DNA from: VRUE01 sp963844395
GTDB taxonomy: Bacteria; Actinomycetota; Thermoleophilia; Solirubrobacterales; 70-9
DNA length: 64,000 bases
Assembly (NCBI GenBank): GCA_963844395.1
Contig: CAWJNX010000002.1
Span: forward strand, 1-64,000
Reading direction: 5' to 3'
Numbering within the stretch: the stretch's first letter is position 1; each line of letters begins with the position of its first letter. A program made the translations under genes and the position numbers. This document shows, in pieces, positions 15,699 to 23,354 of the stretch. Under the pieces are notes generated by a model that saw nothing but the letters and a program-made list of their open reading frames with translations, did not search any database and was not told where the DNA came from.

Positions 15699-16469
15699 AT
15701 GCCGATCAGCGAGGCGCAGAAGGGGGCTCGCAAGCTGCGGGTGGCGGCGGCGGGGGACATCCACTGCCGCGAGGCGAACCGCGACCGAGTCGTCGAGGCA
15801 TTCGCTCGCCTCGACGGGGAGGCCGACCTGGCGTTGCTTGCCGGCGACTTGACCAGCCACGGCACGGTGGCGGAGGCCAAGATCGTCGCCGCGGCCGCGG
15901 CGGCCACCGAGGTGCCCGTCTTCGCCGTGCTCGGCAACCACGACTGGCACGCCGGCGAGGCGGGGACGATCCGCGAGCTCCTCGAGCAGGCCGGCGTCGG
16001 CGTCCTCGATCGCAGCGCCACGGTGTTCGAGCTGGAGGGCCTCGAGGTCGGCCTGGTCGGCGGCAAGGGCTTCGTCGGCGGCTTCGCGCCACGGCACCTG
16101 CCGGACTTCGGCGAGCCCTCGCTGCGGGCCGTCTACGCCGAGACCACTGACGAGGTCGAGGCGCTGGAGGCGGGACTGCACGAGGTGGCGACCTGCCCGA
16201 TCCGGATCGTCCTTCTCCACTACTCGCCGGTCGAGGCAACGCTGCAGGGGGAGCCGCGCGAGATCCTTGCCTTCCTCGGCAGCGACCGGCTCGCCGCGCC
16301 GATCCTCGAGCACGGCCCCGATCTTGTCCTCCACGGCCACGCTCATGACGGCGCTCCCGAGGGCAGGATTGGCGAGGTGCCGGTCTTCAACGTCTCGCTG
16401 CCGGTCACCGGCCGCGACTTCTGGACGGTCGAGCTCGAGGCCCGCAGCGGGCGCAGCCCGATCCCCTGA
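15699..16469 (+). CDS. calcineurin-like metallophosphoesterase
   Basis: Binuclear-metal phosphoesterase of 256 residues. All five family blocks are present: AAAGDIHC (D, H), LLAGDLTSHG (D), AVLGNHDWH (N, H, D), IVLLHYSPVEA (H) and VLHGHAHDG (H, H). No signal peptide or membrane helix, so cytosolic. ATG 15699 is the natural start, with KLRVAAAGDIH soon after. Substrate could be a nucleotide, phosphoprotein or phosphodiester; it cannot be decided from sequence. It converges on the release-factor-like gene with 15 bases between. Confidence 0.88.
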   Translation: MPISEAQKGARKLRVAAAGDIHCREANRDRVVEAFARLDGEADLALLAGDLTSHGTVAEAKIVAAAAAATEVPVFAVLGNHDWHAGEAGTIRELLEQAGVGVLDRSATVFELEGLEVGLVGGKGFVGGFAPRHLPDFGEPSLRAVYAETTDEVEALEAGLHEVATCPIRIVLLHYSPVEATLQGEPREILAFLGSDRLAAPILEHGPDLVLHGHAHDGAPEGRIGEVPVFNVSLPVTGRDFWTVELEARSGRSPIP

Positions 16470-16484
16470 ACACCAGGCCGCGGC

Positions 16485-17646
16485 TCAATAGCGCAGCAAC
16501 GCCGCAACCCCCTCAACCGGCGTCAGCATTTCTGCCGCCTCGTTAACCACCGTGCTGATCTTGGCGGAGCTGGCGAGCGCACGTCCCGCCAGCGGCTCCA
16601 GCTTCACCCCGCCGTTCCACGGCGCCTTTTCCGCCGCGATCACTGGCCCCGAGCAGGCGGCCGCCGCGTGGGCGGCGTCGGCGACGAGATGGCTGACCCG
16701 ACCTTCGTCGAGGGCGGCCAGCGTCTCCTGCGGCCCGGCGGCGCCGCGGCTGCCGCCGCGCGCCTCTTCCAGAGCGTGCTCGATCAGCGAGCAATCGCGT
16801 TCGATCGCGAGTCGCCGCGCCGACTCCTCAATCCGAGCTTCGAGCTTCGAGCTTGCCGTCGTCGCGACCGAGATCAGGTCGACCTCGCCGGCGACCTCGA
16901 TTGGCGGAACCGACGGTCCCGCGGCGCCCTGGCGGAAGCAGCGGACATGATCGGCGCTGCCGAAGGTGTTCAACCTGCTGCCAGCTGCGCTCGCCGGCGA
17001 GCTGAGCGACGCGGCGGCCGCACTCGACCAGGAAGCGCTCGCGGCTGTCGGCGAGACGGTCGTCGAAGCGGTCGCGTCCCGCGGCGCTCACTCCCTGCCC
17101 GCGGGCCGGGTCCGGCACGGTAGCCGACTTTCGCTCGCGCCAGTCGCCGCTGTAGACCGCCAACTCCGGTGCCTCGAGCTCCTCCAGATGTCCGGGGGCC
17201 CACTCGAACAGCCGCACCCGCTCCGCCGAGAGCAGCGCGACCCCGCGTGGGCAGCCATGCTCGGCCAGGTAGAGGAGGGGCGAGACGACTGGCCGCTCAG
17301 CGATGCAGGCGCACACCTCGGCGTCGGGCGGCATGTGCGGGGTCCACCAGTGCTCGGCGGCGCCGTTGTCGGAGACCTCGACGAAGCCGATCTCCCCCCG
17401 GGGCAGGCCGCGATCGTGGTTAGCGAAGCGCTCCTCGATCCGCTCGACCGTCGCTTTGAGGGCGACGCGGGCCTGATGGTCCGCCTTGCTCTTGGCCTGG
17501 CGCACCTGGGAGAGGGCATTGCGCAACTCGGTCCGCCACGCCCCGCCGCGGTCGGCTGGGTCGAATCCCAGGTAAACGGAGATGACGCCGTGAGCCGGTC
17601 TCCATTGGACCAGTTCGCGGGCGTCTTTGAAGGTCGGATGCGACAT
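16485..17646 (-). CDS. baeRF/Vms1-type release-factor-like protein, one frameshift near 16960
   Basis: Bacterial relative of archaeo-eukaryotic release factor eRF1 and of Vms1/ANKZF1 peptidyl-tRNA hydrolases. The N-terminal part (LVQWRPAHGVISVYLGFDPA, IGFVEVSDNGAAEHWWTP) and the middle domain (GCPRGVALLSAERVRLFEWA) read from ATG 17646. The frame breaks around 16950-16975 in the segment AGERSWQQVEH; the last third continues in another frame as GSADHVRCFRQGA and ends VVNEAAEMLTPVEGVAALLR with a final Y, the usual C-terminus of the family. Corrected length is about 386 residues. A role in ribosome rescue or hibernation is a family-level guess. Divergent from the DUF72 gene. Confidence 0.75.
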
Positions 17647-17682
17647 GCGTACCCCTTCCCCTTTTCACGGGTTTGAGCCACT

Positions 17683-17725
17683 CCTATACCCAACCGGGCA
17701 GGAACCGCACCGACATGGGTATAGG
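17683..17725. promoter_or_regulatory. inverted repeat in divergent intergenic region
   Basis: CCTATACCCA at 17683-17692 and its exact reverse complement TGGGTATAGG at 17716-17725, 23 bp apart, between the divergent baeRF-like and DUF72 genes. Each arm contains GGGTAT, the SigB -10 hexamer, pointing at both genes; -35 matches are weak. It is either a pair of divergent -10 elements or an operator. Confidence 0.4.
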
Positions 17726-17731
17726 GGCCGG

Positions 17732-18457
17732 GTGAAGGAGGTGCGGATCGGCTGCTCGGGCTGGAACTACAGCGAATGGCGCGACGACTTCTATCCACCC
17801 CGGACGCCCGCCTCGCGCTGGCTGAGCCACTACGCCTCGGTCTTCGACACGGTCGAGGTCAACGCGACCTTCTACCGACTCCCCGAGACGAAGACGACTC
17901 GGACCTGGGCCGAGCAGGTCCCCGACGACTTCGTCTTCGCGATCAAGGGAAGCCGCTACCTCACCCACATGCGCCGCCTGCGCGACATGGAGACCGGGCT
18001 GGAGCGCTTCTGGGAGCGGCTCGAGCCGCTGCGCGAGGCCGGCAAGCTCGGGCCCGTGCTGTGGCAACTGCCGGGGAACTTCCATCGCGACGACGAGACC
18101 CTGGCCGCGGCGCTCGCGGCGCTGCCAGCCGCCAAGCACTGCTTCGAGTTCCGCCATCCGAGCTGGTTCGCCCCGGACGTCTACGAGCTGCTGGAGGAGC
18201 ACGGTGCCAGCCTGGCGCTCGGTGACGACGCGCGCCGACCCCTGCCGGACGCCTCGCCGGTAGGGCCGTTTGCCTTCCTGCGCCTGCACTACGGCCGTCG
18301 TGGCCGGAACGGCAACTACTCCGATCGCGAGTTGGAGGGCTGGCGTCGCCGGATCGCGGCCTGGCGATCGAGGGGCCCGGTCTTCGTCTACCTCAACAAC
18401 GACTGGCAGGGCTTTGCGCCCCGCAACGCGCGCAAGCTCCGCGCCGGGCTCTCGTAA
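17732..18457 (+). CDS. DUF72 family protein
   Basis: TIM-barrel protein of the DUF72 (YecE-like) family, 241 residues. Family blocks: VRIGCSGWNYSEWRDDFYPP at the start, FDTVEVNATFYRLPE, DFVFAIKGSRYLTHMRRL, LGPVLWQLPGNFHRD, CFEFRHPSWF and the C-terminal VFVYLNNDWQGFAPRNARKL. The biochemical role of the family is not settled. The start is GTG 17732 or GTG 17741; conserved sequence begins at VRIGCSGW just after, so either is possible. It is divergent from the baeRF-like gene with an inverted repeat between them. Confidence 0.85.
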   Translation: MKEVRIGCSGWNYSEWRDDFYPPRTPASRWLSHYASVFDTVEVNATFYRLPETKTTRTWAEQVPDDFVFAIKGSRYLTHMRRLRDMETGLERFWERLEPLREAGKLGPVLWQLPGNFHRDDETLAAALAALPAAKHCFEFRHPSWFAPDVYELLEEHGASLALGDDARRPLPDASPVGPFAFLRLHYGRRGRNGNYSDRELEGWRRRIAAWRSRGPVFVYLNNDWQGFAPRNARKLRAGLS

Positions 18458-18679
18458 TCAGGCGCGTTCCTCGCCCCAAGCCCCGGTCGGGGTCTCGTCC
18501 TCGTATTTGTCGGCCGAGCCGGTCGGCGGCTCGACTTTCTCGTCGGCGCGCGGCCGCATCCCGACGAAGACCAAGAAGAGGACGAAGAGCGGCACCGCGA
18601 TCACCACGGCGAAGAGCGGCGACCAGGCCACCGCGATAACCGCGAGGCAGGCCAGCACGACAAGCGGAATCATGTACAT
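18458..18679 (-). CDS. small two-helix membrane protein
   Basis: 73 residues from ATG 18679 (or ATG 18673). Two hydrophobic segments, IPLVVLACLAVIAVAW and PLFAVVIAVPLFVLFLVFVG, are joined by a short turn and followed by a charged tail (MRPRADEKVEPPTGSADKYE). No known domain. A strong SigB-type promoter (18689-18714) is placed so that transcription would begin next to the ATG, so the gene is probably stress-induced and leaderless. Tail-to-tail with DUF72. Confidence 0.65.
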   Translation of the reverse strand: MYMIPLVVLACLAVIAVAWSPLFAVVIAVPLFVLFLVFVGMRPRADEKVEPPTGSADKYEDETPTGAWGEERA

Positions 18680-18688
18680 GCAAGCCCC

Positions 18689-18714
18689 ATACCCGAGCTG
18701 CCGTGCCCTTACAC
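18689..18714 (-). promoter_or_regulatory. predicted SigB-type promoter of the small membrane protein
   Basis: Minus strand GTGTAA (18714-18709), 14 bp, GGGTAT (18694-18689): five of six and six of six matches to GTTTAA/GGGTAT. The -10 ends nine bases before ATG 18679, implying a leaderless or nearly leaderless transcript. Confidence 0.55.
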
Positions 18715-18755
18715 AGGAGGGGCGGGGTCCTGCCGACGGGTATCGAGCGCTGCGA

Positions 18756-19712
18756 TCAGCCCAGCTTTGGCAGCACCTCGCGGGAATAGAAGTCAAAGAA
18801 GCCCTCCTGGTCTGGCCCGACCTGGTGCACGTAAACGTGGTCGTAGCCTGCCTCCGCGTATTCGGAGATCGCCTCGAGGTGGCGCTGCGGGTCGGGGCCG
18901 CAGACGATGCTCTCGGCGATGTCGTCCTCTTTGACCCATTCGGTGATCTCTTCGAAGTGGACGGGAAGCGGCAGCTCGAAGGCGTGCGAGCCGCTGGTCG
19001 CCGCGTTTGGCCACCACTCAAGCGCCGTGCGCTTCGCCTCCTCCTCGCTCTCGGCCCAGCAGACGTCGAGCTGGCCGTAGGTCGGCTTGCCATCGCCGCC
19101 GCGCTCGCGGAAGCGCTCGATCGTCTCGGCCACCGGCGAGGTCCCGAACAGGCCGTCGCCCAGCTCGGCCGCCAGATCGGTCGATTTCTCCCCCGCCACC
19201 GCGACGAGGATCGGCGGCAGCTCGTCGGGGAGGCTGTAGATTCGTGCGTTCTCGACCCGGTAGTGCTTGCCGCGGTGGCTCTTCAAGCCTCCCTCCCAGA
19301 GCAGGCGAATCACCTCGATCGCCTCGGCCAGGCGCTCCTGCCGGTCGGCGACCGGCGGCCAGCGGTCGCCGAGGATGTGCTCGTTGAGGTTCTCGCCGGT
19401 GCCGACGCCGAGTGAGAAACGACCGGGGAGCAGGCTGGCCGCCGTGGCGGCGGCGTGCGCGACGATCGCCGGATGGATCCGCATCGTCGGGCAGGTGACC
19501 CCGGTGGCGAGCTCGATCCGCTCGGTCGATTCGGCGATCGCCCCGAGCACACCCCAGACGAAAGGGCTGTTGCCCTGACGGTCAACCCACGGGTGGAAGT
19601 GGTCGGAGATCACCGCGAACGTGAACCCGACCTCCTCCGCCCGCGCAGCCTGTGCGACCAGCTCGCGCGCGCCGTGCTCCTCGCTGGCGAGCGTGTAGCC
19701 GATCGTCGTCAT
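18756..19712 (-). CDS. F420-dependent LLM-class oxidoreductase
   Basis: Luciferase-like monooxygenase-fold flavin/deazaflavin enzyme, 318 residues, of the subgroup resembling F420-dependent glucose-6-phosphate dehydrogenase. Seen: FTFAVISDHFHPWVDRQGNS, VWGVLGAIAESTERIELATG, RFSLGVGTGENLNEHILG and PPILVAVAGEKSTDLAAELG, all standard for the group (SDHFHPW and GTGENLNEH are diagnostic). No signal peptide. It starts 9 bases after the small conserved gene upstream (19722-19952), forming an operon. The substrate is unknown. Use of F420 rather than FMN is inferred from family. Confidence 0.88.
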   Translation of the reverse strand: MTTIGYTLASEEHGARELVAQAARAEEVGFTFAVISDHFHPWVDRQGNSPFVWGVLGAIAESTERIELATGVTCPTMRIHPAIVAHAAATAASLLPGRFSLGVGTGENLNEHILGDRWPPVADRQERLAEAIEVIRLLWEGGLKSHRGKHYRVENARIYSLPDELPPILVAVAGEKSTDLAAELGDGLFGTSPVAETIERFRERGGDGKPTYGQLDVCWAESEEEAKRTALEWWPNAATSGSHAFELPLPVHFEEITEWVKEDDIAESIVCGPDPQRHLEAISEYAEAGYDHVYVHQVGPDQEGFFDFYSREVLPKLG

Positions 19713-19721
19713 CGTGGCGGC

Positions 19722-19952
19722 TCAGCCCAGCCGGCCGCGCAGCATCTCCTTGCCTTGCTCGGCGCCCTTGCGGCTCGTCTCCTTTGCGCGGCGGAAGAAG
19801 TCGGCCAGGTCGGAGTCGCCCTCGCGATCCGCATCTTCGATGTAGGTCTCGAGGCGCAGGACGTTGCTGAGGCACTGCTCTACAAACCAAATGACGTTGT
19901 AGTCCTTGTCCTTCGTGCCGGTGATGTTGCCGGCCTCCTGCTGCACTGCCAT
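19722..19952 (-). CDS. conserved small soluble protein, unknown function
   Basis: 76 residues (MAVQQEAGNITGTKDKDYNV; then IWFVEQCLSNVLRLETYIED and ADFFRRAKETSRKGAEQGKE). Predicted to be mostly helical and cytoplasmic. The helix ADFFRRAKETSRKGAE resembles those of small ferritin-like or four-helix proteins, but no metal ligands are evident. ATG 19952 has GAGGAGG a few bases upstream, which strongly supports the start. It is co-transcribed with the F420 oxidoreductase 9 bases downstream. Confidence 0.7.
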   Translation of the reverse strand: MAVQQEAGNITGTKDKDYNVIWFVEQCLSNVLRLETYIEDADREGDSDLADFFRRAKETSRKGAEQGKEMLRGRLG

Positions 19953-20011
19953 TGGCCTACCTCCTCGGTGGTGGGTGACTTCGTCGAACTTCCGCTACCC
20001 GCTCGCGCTCG

Positions 20012-20266
20012 TTAGTAGCGTGGCGGGGGAACTTCGCCGCGGGCGGGGGGAACTTCGCGCCGTTCTTCGCCGAGGGTGGCGTCACGGCGCCGAGCCCGCT
20101 CCGTCCAGATCGCCTCCTGGAAGAAGGAGAGGACGAGACCGGCGGCGCCGGCGATCATCAGGATCCAGCCGACGACGTCGAGACTCACTCCCTGCACGTG
20201 GACGTTGGTGGCGAAGGTGAGGATCGCCCCAATCGCGATCAAGAGAATTCCGCCTGCGATCGTCAT
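20012..20266 (-). CDS. DUF6458-type small membrane protein
   Basis: 84 residues with two hydrophobic helices: MTIAGGILLIAIGAILTFAT at the N-terminus and LDVVGWILMIAGAAGLVLSF in the middle, followed by a charged, proline-rich tail ending GEVPPPRY. This is the usual pattern of the actinobacterial DUF6458 family. ATG 20266 has AGGAG upstream (GCGAGGAGTTGTC). Function is unknown; it lies among genes typical of a general stress regulon. Confidence 0.75.
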   Translation of the reverse strand: MTIAGGILLIAIGAILTFATNVHVQGVSLDVVGWILMIAGAAGLVLSFFQEAIWTERARRRDATLGEERREVPPARGEVPPPRY

Positions 20267-20366
20267 GACAACTCCTCGCTCCTGGTTCGCTCTGCTCGGT
20301 CCGTCGGACCGGCCTGTCAGTCGAGCAGTCCCCGGCTGGACGGGCGCTCAAACCTCCCCTGGCCGC

Positions 20367-20882
20367 TCAGGCGATCCCTTCGAACTCGTACTCACGCAGG
20401 AATCCCTCGAAGAGACGCCGGTGAGACTGCTCGTCATGGAGGATCTCGATCGCCATGTCCTGGGTGACCGGGTTGACCCCCTCGGTCTCCTCGATCATCC
20501 GCGTGTAGTGCTCGATTGCGCCGGTCTCGGCTTTGATCACGCCGCGGATCACGTGGACGATGTCGGTCTGCTCCTCGGGCGGCTGCAGGAAGCTCTGCTC
20601 GGCGGCAAAATCCTCGGAGCCAGGCACGACCCCGTACAGCTCCTTGATCCGCTCGGCGAAGCTTTTGGCGTGGCTCAACTCCTCTTCGATGTCCTTCCCC
20701 AGCGACTCCTTGATCTCCTGGGCGCGCACGCCGTCGAGGTTGACCGAGGCCGCGAGATAGCTCATTACCGTCTCGATCTCCATCCAGTAGGCCTTGCGAA
20801 GTAGCTCGACGACGTGCTCGCGCGCCTCCAGGTTGGCGCTGTCGAAGATCCCCTTGCTGAGCGGCGTCCTGGCAGCCTCCAT
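20367..20882 (-). CDS. ferritin-like (bacterioferritin-type) diiron protein
   Basis: 171-residue four-helix protein. Metal ligands fit a ferritin-like site: E36 in MEIETVMSYLAA, E and H in DIEEELSHAKSFAERI (ExxH), E in IKAETGAIEHYTRMIEETEG, and ILHDEQSHRRLFEGFL (ExxH). ATG 20882 follows GGAGGAACG. The protein is shorter than DPS/bacterioferritin subunits with haem ligands and lacks an obvious axial Met, so it may be a rubrerythrin-like or DUF-type ferritin. Role in iron storage or peroxide detoxification is inferred from family. Confidence 0.82.
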   Translation of the reverse strand: MEAARTPLSKGIFDSANLEAREHVVELLRKAYWMEIETVMSYLAASVNLDGVRAQEIKESLGKDIEEELSHAKSFAERIKELYGVVPGSEDFAAEQSFLQPPEEQTDIVHVIRGVIKAETGAIEHYTRMIEETEGVNPVTQDMAIEILHDEQSHRRLFEGFLREYEFEGIA

Positions 20883-21008
20883 CGTTCCTCCAATCGCGTC
20901 GAATCGTGCAGGCAGCCGCTACCCGTCTGAAGGGGCCGCAATCCGCGCGAGTCGGCGCACGAGACGGTCGCACCGCCCTGCGGCCGGCCTCTGAGATAAT
21001 CGCCTCCT

Positions 21009-21082
21009 CGGGGCGTGGCGCAGCCTGGTAGCGCGCACCGTTCGGGTCGGTGAGGTCCCCGGTTCAAATCCGGGCGCCCCGA
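21009..21082 (+). tRNA. tRNA-Pro (anticodon CGG)
   Basis: 74-base cloverleaf. Acceptor arms CGGGGCG (21009-21015) and CGCCCCG (21075-21081) pair fully with discriminator A at 21082. D-arm GGCGCAGCCTGGTAGCGC, anticodon stem CACCG/CGGTG with loop TTCGGGT giving anticodon CGG, and T-arm CCCGG-TTCAAAT-CCGGG are all present. CCA is not encoded. An accessory-type gene lies immediately 3', as often seen at tRNA integration sites. Confidence 0.96.
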
Positions 21083-21148
21083 TATCGCAGCACAGTGCCC
21101 GCCGCTTGCACCCACCCATGCGGGACCGTTTTTGTATCTCAGGCGCGT

Positions 21149-22093
21149 CTACTGCGACGCATCTGGGGGCCAACGGCGCGCCCTGCGTTTAAGCAGCCGG
21201 CGATCCCCAGCACGCGTGAGCTGCGGTGGCCGGGAGTCGGCCTTCTCTTCAGATCCACCGTCGCGGATCATGGTCTCACGCGGGACGTACGTGGCGGTTC
21301 GCCCGGTATCGGGATCGATGCTCCCGCCTGGGCTAATTCCTTGCTGACTCATGTCAGCAAGGATGCCGACGAGGGCAGACGCCAAACCGGGCGTTAGCTC
21401 CACATCACGACCCGCAAGCACCATTGCGTATGCCTCGGCGAATACCTCTGCAATCCGGATGCGAACTGCATTGTCGTCGTCACCTTGCGGATATCCGCTG
21501 GCGAGATGATCCTGTATCCGCCGTGGCAGATTGTCGAGCAGCCAGCGGAGATTTCCGAAATCTCTCCAGACCTGGTCGAGGGTCAGGGCGTGTCCTAGCT
21601 CGTGGAGGACAGGGTGCAGCGGATCGGGGCTGACTTCTCGAGTCGGCAGGACAAGACTGTCGGTCTGTGGGTCGTAGACGGCGGCCGTCCCTGTTCCTGG
21701 ACCATGTTCACGTTTCGCTTGAGCTTGCTCATCGTCGGTCAGGGACCGACCCCGGCGCTCTTCCGCCTCTTTGCCGCAGAGCCAACCAGGGATCGTAGGG
21801 GTCATGACAATGATGGCGCCCCTCTTTCGCAGTGCGTCTAAATCCCCCAGAGGGGCGTATCCAAAGAGCTGTTCGTACTGCTGAACGGCCATGTTTTGAG
21901 GACCGAACACGAAGGTGATCTGCCTTGCCAGCTCAATTGCCGCACCGCTGTGGGTGGATCCGCCCCTTGGCTCCAGACCTAGGTCGAAATCATCGGCAGG
22001 TCGGCGAATTGGCTGCTGGCGGCTATTCCGCGCTGCAAATGAGCTCGGCGCGGTAGGCGGGCAAAGTCCGGGTTGTCGGGTGCGAGCCGGCAC
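21149..22093 (-). CDS. putative zinc metallopeptidase (gluzincin-like, ATLF-type)
   Basis: 314 residues without close recognised relatives. LHPVLHELGHALTLDQVWRD contains HExxH zinc ligands, and IAEVFAEAYAMVLAG about 55 residues later supplies a third acidic ligand, the arrangement of gluzincins and of anthrax-lethal-factor-like folds. The first 60 residues are low in pattern and the C-terminus is basic (LLKRRARRWPP). No clear signal peptide. GTG 22093 is the longest start; the true start may be internal (ATG of MAVQQYEQLF). The gene ends 67 bases from the tRNA-Pro 3' end and is on the opposite strand; its wording and codon use look less GC-rich than the neighbours. It may be a horizontally acquired cargo gene. 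Confidence 0.55.
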   Translation of the reverse strand: MPARTRQPGLCPPTAPSSFAARNSRQQPIRRPADDFDLGLEPRGGSTHSGAAIELARQITFVFGPQNMAVQQYEQLFGYAPLGDLDALRKRGAIIVMTPTIPGWLCGKEAEERRGRSLTDDEQAQAKREHGPGTGTAAVYDPQTDSLVLPTREVSPDPLHPVLHELGHALTLDQVWRDFGNLRWLLDNLPRRIQDHLASGYPQGDDDNAVRIRIAEVFAEAYAMVLAGRDVELTPGLASALVGILADMSQQGISPGGSIDPDTGRTATYVPRETMIRDGGSEEKADSRPPQLTRAGDRRLLKRRARRWPPDASQ

Positions 22094-22215
22094 TAGTCCA
22101 GACTAGCCAGAGATCGGCCGGGCAGCCTCGGCGAGGAAATTGTTTTCGTCTCGCACACGGGTGAGTAGGGCAAGAGTCCCGAAACCGACCTGCTGGGTCG
22201 GAGTACGTTCAGCCG

Positions 22216-22695
22216 GTGATCTGGCGCGTCCTCCTGACTGCTATCTACGCCGGTACCTTCGGGGCGCTGGTGGCTCTTGAGAACTTCAACCCAGGGATGG
22301 CCGATACTCCACTGCTTGCCGTTTGGCTGATGGCGCCGGCGATCGGCTTCCTGGTCGAGCGCTGGTGGGTGCTATTCGCTGTCGTCGGAGCGTTGGCAGG
22401 CCGAGCGATCGGCTGGGACTCCGGGGAAAACGATGGAAATCCGGCACTTTGGCCGCCTTATGTGCTGACGACGATCGTCTTTCTCGGACTCCCGCTCCTT
22501 TTGGGCGTTGTCCTCCCCCAAGCCTGGCAGGGCCGGCACCGGCACGCCGCCCAACCCAGCTCGGTTGAGGGACGGCGGGAAAGCTCCTGCATCACCGATG
22601 CGGTTGACCGGTTGGCAGCGGACGATGCAGATCGAAGTGAGATGCAAGTCGTTCGCGAGGAGATGGCTGAACTCGCGCCCGAATCGCGCGACTGA
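22216..22695 (+). CDS. small polytopic membrane protein, unknown function
   Basis: 159 residues from GTG 22216. Four hydrophobic segments are visible: IWRVLLTAIYAGTFGALVAL, LLAVWLMAPAIGFLVERWWV, LFAVVGALAGRAIGW and PYVLTTIVFLGLPLLLGVVL, followed by a 55-residue charged tail. No domain recognised. It is divergent from the metallopeptidase gene with about 120 bases between; the intervening sequence shows no obvious promoter. Confidence 0.55.
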   Translation: MIWRVLLTAIYAGTFGALVALENFNPGMADTPLLAVWLMAPAIGFLVERWWVLFAVVGALAGRAIGWDSGENDGNPALWPPYVLTTIVFLGLPLLLGVVLPQAWQGRHRHAAQPSSVEGRRESSCITDAVDRLAADDADRSEMQVVREEMAELAPESRD

Positions 22696-22764
22696 CGTGG
22701 CTGGCGGCGAGCTCTGGGCCGTCAACGAGGCACTCGCGTTGCTCTCGGGCCTCTGACCCGATCC

Positions 22765-23190
22765 TCAGCCGGCCACGACCTCGACCGTGCCGGTCATTTC
22801 GGGATGGAGCTCGCAGTAATAGGTGTAGGTCCCTGACTGCTTGAAGGACTCGGACTTGAGCTTGCCTTCGGCCAGGGCGCCGCTGTCGAAGCTGCCGTCG
22901 TCGAGGGTCGCGGTGTGCTCCTCGGAGTCCTTGTTCTGCCAGATCACCTTGCCGCCTTCCTGGACGGTCACGGTGCTGGGGACGAACTCGAAGTCGACGA
23001 TCTCGACTTTCGCCGAGCGGACCGCCTCGCCGCTCGGAGCAGGCGCATTGCTCTGCTGCTGGGTTTCGGCGGGCGGATTGGCGCCGCCGTCGCCTGAGGT
23101 GGCGGTCGTGTCGGAGTCGTCGTCGCCGCAGGCGGCGAGGCCGAGCACGGCCAGGATCGCGAAGGTGGGCAGAGCCCGTCTGATTCTCAT
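22765..23190 (-). CDS. plastocyanin-like cupredoxin lipoprotein
   Basis: Secreted copper protein anchored as a lipoprotein: signal peptide MRIRRALPTFAILAVLGLAA ends in the lipobox LAAC. A low-complexity linker (residues 22-55) precedes a cupredoxin domain with type 1 copper ligands visible as H in SEEHTATLDDG and C, H, M in YTYYCELHPEMTGTVEVV. Such proteins carry electrons between membrane complexes or act with copper enzymes. 141 residues, full length. ATG 23190 is preceded by GGGAGGC. The partner is not in the window. Confidence 0.9.
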   Translation of the reverse strand: MRIRRALPTFAILAVLGLAACGDDDSDTTATSGDGGANPPAETQQQSNAPAPSGEAVRSAKVEIVDFEFVPSTVTVQEGGKVIWQNKDSEEHTATLDDGSFDSGALAEGKLKSESFKQSGTYTYYCELHPEMTGTVEVVAG

Positions 23191-23354
23191 TCGGCCTCCC
23201 TACCCGGTCTCGGCCTGGCAAACCTGGGAGACCCTTAATTCGGGCCCGTAGAACGGGCCACCTTCTTGAATCCCCACCTTTCCGATCAACTTTATGTTAT
23301 TCTGCGCGACCTCTTTAGGACTAAGTCACTCAAAAAAGGAAGGAACCTTTCTTC

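Noticed and set aside
20883..21000. SigB-type promoter before the ferritin-like gene
   Set aside because: GGGTAG is present on the minus strand at 20919-20924, but the -35 position reads GGATTG, too weak to call.
23285..23350. Riboswitch upstream of the sulfate-binding protein gene
   Set aside because: The AT-rich leader is only about 65 bases, with a GACT-A-AGTC dyad but no fold matching a known sulfur-related riboswitch.
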